Source: JBHIFE01 sp046760985
GTDB taxonomy: Bacteria; Chloroflexota; Dehalococcoidia; Dehalococcoidales; RBG-16-60-22
NCBI GenBank assembly: GCA_046760985.1
Contig: JBHIFE010000049.1
Coordinates: forward strand, 1 to 10,002
DNA: 10,002 nt
Direction of reading: 5' to 3'
The position numbers were made by a program, and so were the translations under genes. This document shows, in pieces, positions 7,085 through 10,002 of the stretch (position 1 is its first letter; every line of letters begins with the position of its first letter). The notes beneath the pieces were generated by a model. The model was not told where the DNA came from, did not search any database, and worked only from the letters and a program-made list of their open reading frames with translations.

Positions 7085-7668
7085 TTAGTCAGAACCAGCT
7101 TCTTCAAAACTCTTATTGTAGCTAAAGAAAAGGCGAATCTGAGGAGAGGTGTAACCAGTTGGATGGGACGCACTCTTGCCACTCCGTATGAATAGCCTTC
7201 AAGGAGAGCCCCATTCTCAGAGGATGGCTCTAGCCTTATCTCGTGGAAGCGAGAAGAACCAAGAAAGGGTATAGCTGGTCCGATAAGGGCAAAGAGAAGC
7301 CCGGCATCAGCCGGGTTATCCAGTCCCATGCTGAAATCTGCACCGAGCTCTCTAATCCTAAGGCGACTAAGGAGATCGGTCAAGAACCTCCGGAGCTGTC
7401 CCAGCAGACCTCTGGTTCGTAAGATTTCAAATATCACTCTCACCCCTTTCCTTCTATCTCTGAGCTTTTGCTTCTCTTTAACCGCCCTCTTTTCTTCAAG
7501 CTTCTTTCTCTTGGTTATTTCCTTACTGACCAGACCGAAGAGCCAGGAGAGTCTCAGTCGAAACTTTGGTCTTCCGTACACATCAGCCTGAAGCACCACA
7601 TCAAGCGGCACGCAGAGGACAAGGATTAGAATTACAGTCAGACTGGCTAGAGAAATGATGACCCACAA
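7066..7668 (-). CDS. DUF2953 (YtfI-like) membrane-associated protein
   Basis: A 200-residue protein with one N-terminal membrane segment (about 2-26, VIISLASLTVILILVLCVPLDVVL). A Lys/Arg-rich helical stretch follows (about 49-75). The C-terminal domain contains GLDNPADAGLLFALIGPAIPFLG (115-137) and ends in a second, weak hydrophobic helix (LVTPLLRFAFSL). The G..D.ADAGLL..L motif, the segment after it (IRLEPSSENGALLEGYS) and the position next to gerW identify it as DUF2953, the family of B. subtilis YtfI, encoded beside ytfJ/gerW. Biochemical role is unknown. The TTG start immediately follows the gerW stop codon and is supported by GGAAGGA about nine bases upstream, inside the end of gerW. The gene overlaps the next one by 19 bases. 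Confidence 0.85.
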   Translation of the reverse strand: MWVIISLASLTVILILVLCVPLDVVLQADVYGRPKFRLRLSWLFGLVSKEITKRKKLEEKRAVKEKQKLRDRRKGVRVIFEILRTRGLLGQLRRFLTDLLSRLRIRELGADFSMGLDNPADAGLLFALIGPAIPFLGSSRFHEIRLEPSSENGALLEGYSYGVARVRPIQLVTPLLRFAFSLATIRVLKKLVLTKWKRKK

Positions 7669-8064
7669 CTACTTCTGTCCTTCCTTTCTCCGTTCCGCCC
7701 ATTTTTCGGTGCATCTTTCAATACATTTTTCTATCACCTGGGGTATCGTTTCCCCTAACTTCCCTATTACCGTTGCTATACCTCCTCTGATTGGCTCTAT
7801 TCTTACCCCCTCTTTATCGACAATGACTACGGCGATAGGTCTTACCCAGGCACCACCCCCGGTGCCACCTCCAGCGCCCTCTCCCTTTTGCTTGGCTTCT
7901 CCCCTCCCCGAGCCACCCCCAGCTCCAAAACCAAAACCAACGCTTATCAAGGGAATCAGAGTTGCACCCTGGACAGTTATGGGTTCGCCGACCACAGTTC
8001 TGGTGCTAAGCACCTTCTCAATTTCCTCCAGGGTTGTCTTGACCAAGCTGTCTACCTGTTCCAT
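7669..8064 (-). CDS. gerW: GerW/YtfJ family protein
   Basis: A 131-residue member of the GerW (YtfJ) family, known in Bacillus for a role in spore germination but also found in bacteria that do not sporulate, where its job is unknown. An N-terminal helix (1-20) is followed by VVGEPITVQGATLIPLISVGFGFG (24-47), then the family's hallmark glycine-rich loop (43-73, GAGGGSG..., GAGGGTGGG), then WVRPIAVVIVDKEGVRIEPI (73-92) and a C-terminal helix with Cys114 and Cys118. The ATG start has GGAGG nine bases upstream. It is first in a three-gene operon with DUF2953 and a short GerW-like protein, and has its own promoter. No sporulation gene is seen in the window. Confidence 0.93.
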   Translation of the reverse strand: MEQVDSLVKTTLEEIEKVLSTRTVVGEPITVQGATLIPLISVGFGFGAGGGSGRGEAKQKGEGAGGGTGGGAWVRPIAVVIVDKEGVRIEPIRGGIATVIGKLGETIPQVIEKCIERCTEKWAERRKEGQK

Positions 8065-8132
8065 GACTACTTACCTCCTTCCCAAAGTAATTGGTTAACC
8101 TTCCACCCAGACTTTGAGCCAATCGTGACGAG

Positions 8133-8161
8133 ATAGTAGCACCCCAGAAGGAGAAAGTCAA
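8133..8161 (-). promoter_or_regulatory. Likely promoter of the gerW operon
   Basis: On the minus strand TTGACT (plus 8156-8161, 5/6) and TACTAT (plus 8133-8138, 4/6) are 17 bases apart, giving a leader of about 60 bases before gerW. An inverted repeat, CATAGC (8170-8175) with GCTATG (8182-8187), lies just upstream of the -35 and could be a regulator site. Confidence 0.5.
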
Positions 8162-8229
8162 TAACTCACCATAGCCAGTGAGCTATGAAGTCATCTTAAT
8201 TATTGGAATGCGTTGTTGGTACAGTGTGC

Positions 8230-8258
8230 TTGCGTTGGCGACGTTGATTTGATAAAAT
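8230..8258 (+). promoter_or_regulatory. Possible promoter of the tRNA-Lys gene
   Basis: TTGCGT (8230-8235, 3/6) and TAAAAT (8253-8258, 5/6) are 17 bases apart, about 95 bases before the tRNA. The -10 lies in a TGATAAAATC element that is repeated in reverse orientation at 8501-8522. The poor -35 keeps confidence low. Confidence 0.3.
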
Positions 8259-8272
8259 CCAGAGTGTCGAAA
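8250..8272 (+). repeat. TGATAAAATC-GTGTCGAAA element, left copy
   Basis: A 23-base copy that aligns with the reverse complement of 8501-8522 with one extra base and one mismatch. Together the two copies face inward around the tRNA-Lys gene. A shorter related copy lies at 8463-8478. Confidence 0.6.
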
Positions 8273-8337
8273 CCTCGGGAGCAAGCTAAAGATTAACTGG
8301 CTAACTTTCCTGAAGAGGGCACCAATTTGACTGCTCC

Positions 8338-8350
8338 CTAAAGCTAGATA
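8338..8350 (+). repeat. 13-base direct repeat, left of tRNA-Lys
   Basis: CTAAAGCTAGATA occurs here, one base before the tRNA, and again exactly at 8425-8437, directly after it. Confidence 0.85.
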
Positions 8351-8351
8351 A

Positions 8352-8424
8352 GGGCCGTTAGCTCAGTTGGCAGAGCACCTGACTTTTAATCAGGGTGTCG
8401 CAGGTTCGAGACCTGCACGGCCTA
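8352..8424 (+). tRNA. tRNA-Lys (anticodon UUU)
   Basis: A complete 73-base cloverleaf. The acceptor stem is GGGCCGT with ACGGCCT (one terminal G-U pair). The D-arm is GCTC/GAGC. The anticodon stem is CCTGA/TCAGG with loop CTTTTAA (8383-8389), so the anticodon is TTT at 8385-8387. The variable loop is GTGTC, the T-arm is GCAGG TTCGAGA CCTGC, and the discriminator base is A8424. CCA is not encoded. It lies on the strand opposite the gerW operon, between paired repeats. Confidence 0.97.
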
Positions 8425-8437
8425 CTAAAGCTAGATA
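8425..8437 (+). repeat. 13-base direct repeat, right of tRNA-Lys
   Basis: Exact second copy of CTAAAGCTAGATA (first copy at 8338-8350). The unit [repeat + tRNA] is 87 bases, which suggests a former tandem tRNA duplication or another recombination trace. Confidence 0.85.
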
Positions 8438-8462
8438 GACCGTCCCCTTTGAGGAGTTTTAG

Positions 8463-8519
8463 AAAAATCAGTGTGTCGCTTTTTAACCCACCTCACGGCT
8501 TTTCGACACCCTGATTTTA
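8463..8519. terminator. Long-armed hairpin after tRNA-Lys, possible bidirectional terminator
   Basis: AAAATCAGTGTGTCG (8464-8478) pairs with CGACACCCTGATTTT (8504-8518) with a single mismatch across a 25-base loop. On the plus strand the stem ends in TTTT; on the minus strand it ends in TTTTT. It could end the tRNA-Lys transcript. The loop is large for an ordinary terminator, and the right arm doubles as the reverse copy of the TGATAAAATC element. Confidence 0.45.
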
Positions 8520-8522
8520 TCA
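8501..8522 (-). repeat. TGATAAAATC-GTGTCGAAA element, right (inverted) copy
   Basis: Read on the minus strand this is the counterpart of the element at 8250-8272. Part of it (8504-8516) is also the exact reverse complement of 13 bases of the tRNA-Lys gene (8388-8400). Confidence 0.6.
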
Positions 8523-8542
8523 CGTGTGCCCTTAACCGGCAA
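8514..8542 (-). promoter_or_regulatory. Promoter-like pair facing the tRNA from the right
   Basis: On the minus strand TTGCCG (plus 8537-8542, 3/6) and TAAAAT (plus 8514-8519, 5/6) are 17 bases apart, the same arrangement as at 8230-8258. If active, it would start a transcript at the hairpin of 8463-8519, running antisense to tRNA-Lys. Low confidence because of the -35. Confidence 0.22.
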
Positions 8543-8906
8543 GTTCTGTGGGTTCAAGACTTAAGGAAAAGAGTGCATTTCACAAAACGGTATTTTGTTC
8601 AGATGAGTTACCATCTTCACTGAACTTTTAGACAGACAAGCGTGTGCTGAAGATTCCCCGGCTGTATGCACAAGAGGTGAGACCGCAATCTGCGGCTGTG
8701 TGTACATCAGATACGGAGCTTGTCAGACAAAAATCGTTCGCTAGGTGCAGTCATAGCCGTAAGGAAAGCAACCAGTATCACTGGCAGGGGAACTTTTTCT
8801 TGGGCTACAGCGAAGCGAATGACCTCTCTATGGCTTATTGATTTCCCCTCTCTGACCACCAAATCCTCGCTAATTCACTGGAGAATTGTGCTTAAGATGG
8901 AGCTGT

Positions 8907-9092
8907 TCAAGGTTTCTTTGTCACTTTCTTCCCCCTCTTCTTTTTGCCTGGCACGTTTGTAACCGGTGTCCCCGGCATCTGCTGTCCTGGTGGTTCTGTT
9001 CGTGGTTGCATCGACATTGCCAAGACACCGCTTGTTTCTTTCCTTTCGCCTTTCTTTTTTCTTTCCTCCGCGCTTTCACACTTTGTTTTCAT
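8907..9092 (-). CDS. Doubtful small lysine-rich ORF
   Basis: 61 residues, very basic, beginning MKTKCESAEERKKKG and ending GKKKRGKKVTKKP, with a Pro/Gln/Met-rich centre. GGAG directly abuts the ATG, too close for a normal Shine-Dalgarno. The Lys content follows from the purine-rich minus strand, so this may be chance. Another frame across the same bases is also open for about 55 codons. No family recognised. Confidence 0.15.
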   Translation of the reverse strand: MKTKCESAEERKKKGERKETSGVLAMSMQPRTEPPGQQMPGTPVTNVPGKKKRGKKVTKKP

Positions 9093-9135
9093 CTCCGTGC
9101 TTTGGCAGTGTGTTTATAGCTGATCGTCTATAGTG

Positions 9136-9429
9136 CTAAGAGTGGCAAAGCCGTATCGGTTGCTGAGCCTTCAGAATTGGGATGATTTCATCCTCTCTCC
9201 CCAAACAGAGCGGAACCGCCTGCCAGCAGTTCCCATTATCAGCAGGGGCGACCTCCACAAGCTCAGTTGCCCAGGCCCAACCTTGGTTAAGGAAGACTTC
9301 CCCCAGCCAGTAGCTCCTCCGTGCTTCACTTGATTCAGCGTGAACGCTCTTGCGCGGTCTGCCACGCTTGCGAATGGTCGAATCAGAAGTAGAACTGGGT
9401 AATCCGTGTTCTAGTTCATTAGCTTTCAT
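9136..9429 (-). CDS. Hypothetical ORF with AT-hook-like RKRGRPRKS motif
   Basis: From the ATG at 9429 there are 97 residues. GAGGTG lies six bases upstream, a good Shine-Dalgarno; an upstream ATG at 9477 lacks one. The only recognisable motif is RKRGRPRKS at about 20-28, an AT-hook-like basic patch. It is followed by SSEARRSYWLGEVFLNQGWAWATELVE, which reads like a plausible helical segment. The C-terminal third (AVPLCLGREDEIIPILKAQQPIRLCHS) looks less protein-like and may follow a frameshift. It sits next to the hairpin cluster at 9644-9761. It may be a broken start of a longer gene, possibly of a mobile element. Function unknown. Confidence 0.3.
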   Translation of the reverse strand: MKANELEHGLPSSTSDSTIRKRGRPRKSVHAESSEARRSYWLGEVFLNQGWAWATELVEVAPADNGNCWQAVPLCLGREDEIIPILKAQQPIRLCHS

Positions 9430-9643
9430 GATCATCACCTCGACAATGAGGCATGAGTACGGACCGTACCCCTTCAAGCAAGCGCGGGCTGAGCAGACGT
9501 TCTCTTTCGAAGATACTGAAAGGGACTTCGGCTACTGTGCACGCTAAGAACCCGGGGTGCAGCAACTTGCGACGGGTGGTGGGAAACTGCGTGGAGTCAG
9601 TCAGGTAACGATGGCGGCTGACATGGAGATTTGGACCTATCAG

Positions 9644-9761
9644 AGAAGCAGCTTGCTGCTTCTTGACACGGTTAGTCGGATAGACTAATGTAGAGTAGAA
9701 ATCGAAGTGCAGCTGAAATTGTTTACAGGAGTTCACCGTCTCGCCCCCTCTGCAAAGAGGG
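9644..9761. other. Cluster of three hairpins, possible structured RNA
   Basis: Three stems follow one another. AGAAGCAGC (9644-9652) pairs perfectly with GCTGCTTCT (9655-9663). TTAGTC (9672-9677) pairs with GACTAA (9683-9688) around GGATA. CCCTC (9746-9750) pairs with GAGGG (9757-9761) around TGCAAA. None is followed by a T tract, so they are not ordinary terminators. No known RNA family was recognised. Confidence 0.4.
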
Positions 9762-9877
9762 AGCGGACATTATCGCTAGTTCAAAGAACGTGTCTACTGG
9801 TTTCGCAAAAGTGATGTTTGGCCCACCATTTAGGTAATAGTATTAACTCTGAAACTAATTAGCAATTAACCAATTAC

Positions 9878-10002
9878 TTATGCCAGCAGGTTAATGACCT
9901 CTAGAAAGACAACAAAGAGGAAGCCCCCGAATAGCACGGCACTAACAAGGTTCAGTCCACGGCGGGCTTTAGCGCTGAAGTACACATATAACTCGGTAAC
10001 AA
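9878..10002 (-). CDS. C-terminal end of a membrane protein (partial)
   Basis: The last 40 codons of a gene that enters from the right edge: the open frame begins at 10000 and ends with TAA at 9878-9880. The peptide starts VTELYVYFSAKARRG and ends in a clear membrane helix (about LNLVSAVLFGGFLFVVFLEV) with NLLA at the C-terminus. The positive AKARRG before the helix suggests the cytoplasmic side. Too short to assign a family. No clear terminator follows, only AT-rich sequence. Confidence 0.6.
   Translation of the reverse strand, partial: VTELYVYFSAKARRGLNLVSAVLFGGFLFVVFLEVINLLA

Larger units (their letters stand above)
8523..9877. other. Gene-poor stretch with hairpins and pyrimidine tracts
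   Basis: No ORF here gives a convincing protein. Visible items are small perfect hairpins at 8582-8598, 8597-8625 and 8683-8695, pyrimidine-rich plus-strand tracts at about 8917-8945 and 9027-9078, two weak minus-strand ORFs (8907-9092 and 9136-9429), an odd palindrome GTACGGACCGTAC at 9457-9469, a hairpin cluster at 9644-9761 and AT-rich sequence from about 9826. It could be a decayed mobile element or a noncoding RNA locus. Confidence 0.6.

Noticed and set aside
7655..8098. 147-codon plus-strand ORF, Pro/Ser-rich
   Set aside because: It is the mirror of the glycine-rich gerW gene; its proline runs come from antisense glycine codons.
8250..8522. Insertion sequence or MITE with terminal inverted repeats containing the tRNA
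   Set aside because: The inverted copies are imperfect, no target-site duplication is visible outside them and no transposase is nearby; kept only as repeat elements.
8530..8566. Degenerate tRNA: CCTTAA/TTAAGG arms and a T-loop-like GGTTCAAG
   Set aside because: The arms enclose under 40 bases, no D-arm or anticodon arm can be drawn, and the T-stem does not pair.
8644..9119. Plus-strand ORFs of 65-80 codons
   Set aside because: No ribosome binding sites; composition follows the pyrimidine-rich tracts and no motif is recognisable.
9419..9736. 105-codon minus-strand ORF beginning MNSCKQFQLHF
   Set aside because: It crosses the hairpin-rich segment, has mixed composition without motifs, and overlaps the better-supported ORF start at 9429 in another frame.

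Overview
The window looks like a piece of chromosome from an anaerobic, probably non-sporulating bacterium. A Chloroflexota (Dehalococcoidia-like) source fits best: it has an oxygen-independent, adenosylcobalamin-dependent ribonucleotide reductase, a GerW/YtfJ-type gene beside a DUF2953 gene, frequent TTG starts and moderate GC. No single marker proves this lineage; the assignment is inference.

Layout from left to right. Positions 1-203 hold a run of hairpins that probably end transcription of the nrdRJ operon. The minus strand from 3337 down to 204 carries nrdR and then nrdJ, a tightly spaced operon. Its promoter (TTGACA, 17 nt, TAGCAT) is overlapped by two NrdR-box-like palindromes three helical turns apart, so the repressor NrdR very likely controls its own gene and the reductase. 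folC (3512-4840, plus) runs away from nrdR and its end overlaps by 20 bases the end of ribD, which comes from the other side (5918-4821, minus). ribD is second in an operon behind an unrecognised membrane-anchored, proline-rich protein (6654-5950), with a clear sigma-70-type promoter at 6711-6739. Next is a second minus-strand operon (8064 to 6830) of gerW/ytfJ, a DUF2953 gene (ytfI-like) and an 84-residue protein that looks like a GerW domain without its glycine-rich loop. The last two genes overlap.

A tRNA-Lys(UUU) gene (8352-8424, plus) follows. It is flanked by 13-base direct repeats and, further out, by inward-facing copies of a promoter-like 22-base element. A hairpin arm just downstream is complementary to 13 bases of the tRNA itself.

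From about 8520 to 9877 there is no convincing gene. The stretch holds several hairpins, pyrimidine-rich tracts and two weak minus-strand ORFs. One ORF has a good Shine-Dalgarno sequence and an AT-hook-like RGRPRK motif, and sits just beyond a hairpin-rich segment. This may be a decayed mobile element or an unknown structured RNA locus. The window ends in the last 40 codons of a minus-strand membrane protein.

The recognisable genes cover dNTP supply (nrdR, nrdJ), folate polyglutamylation (folC), riboflavin synthesis (ribD) and a poorly understood envelope-related GerW/DUF2953 module.
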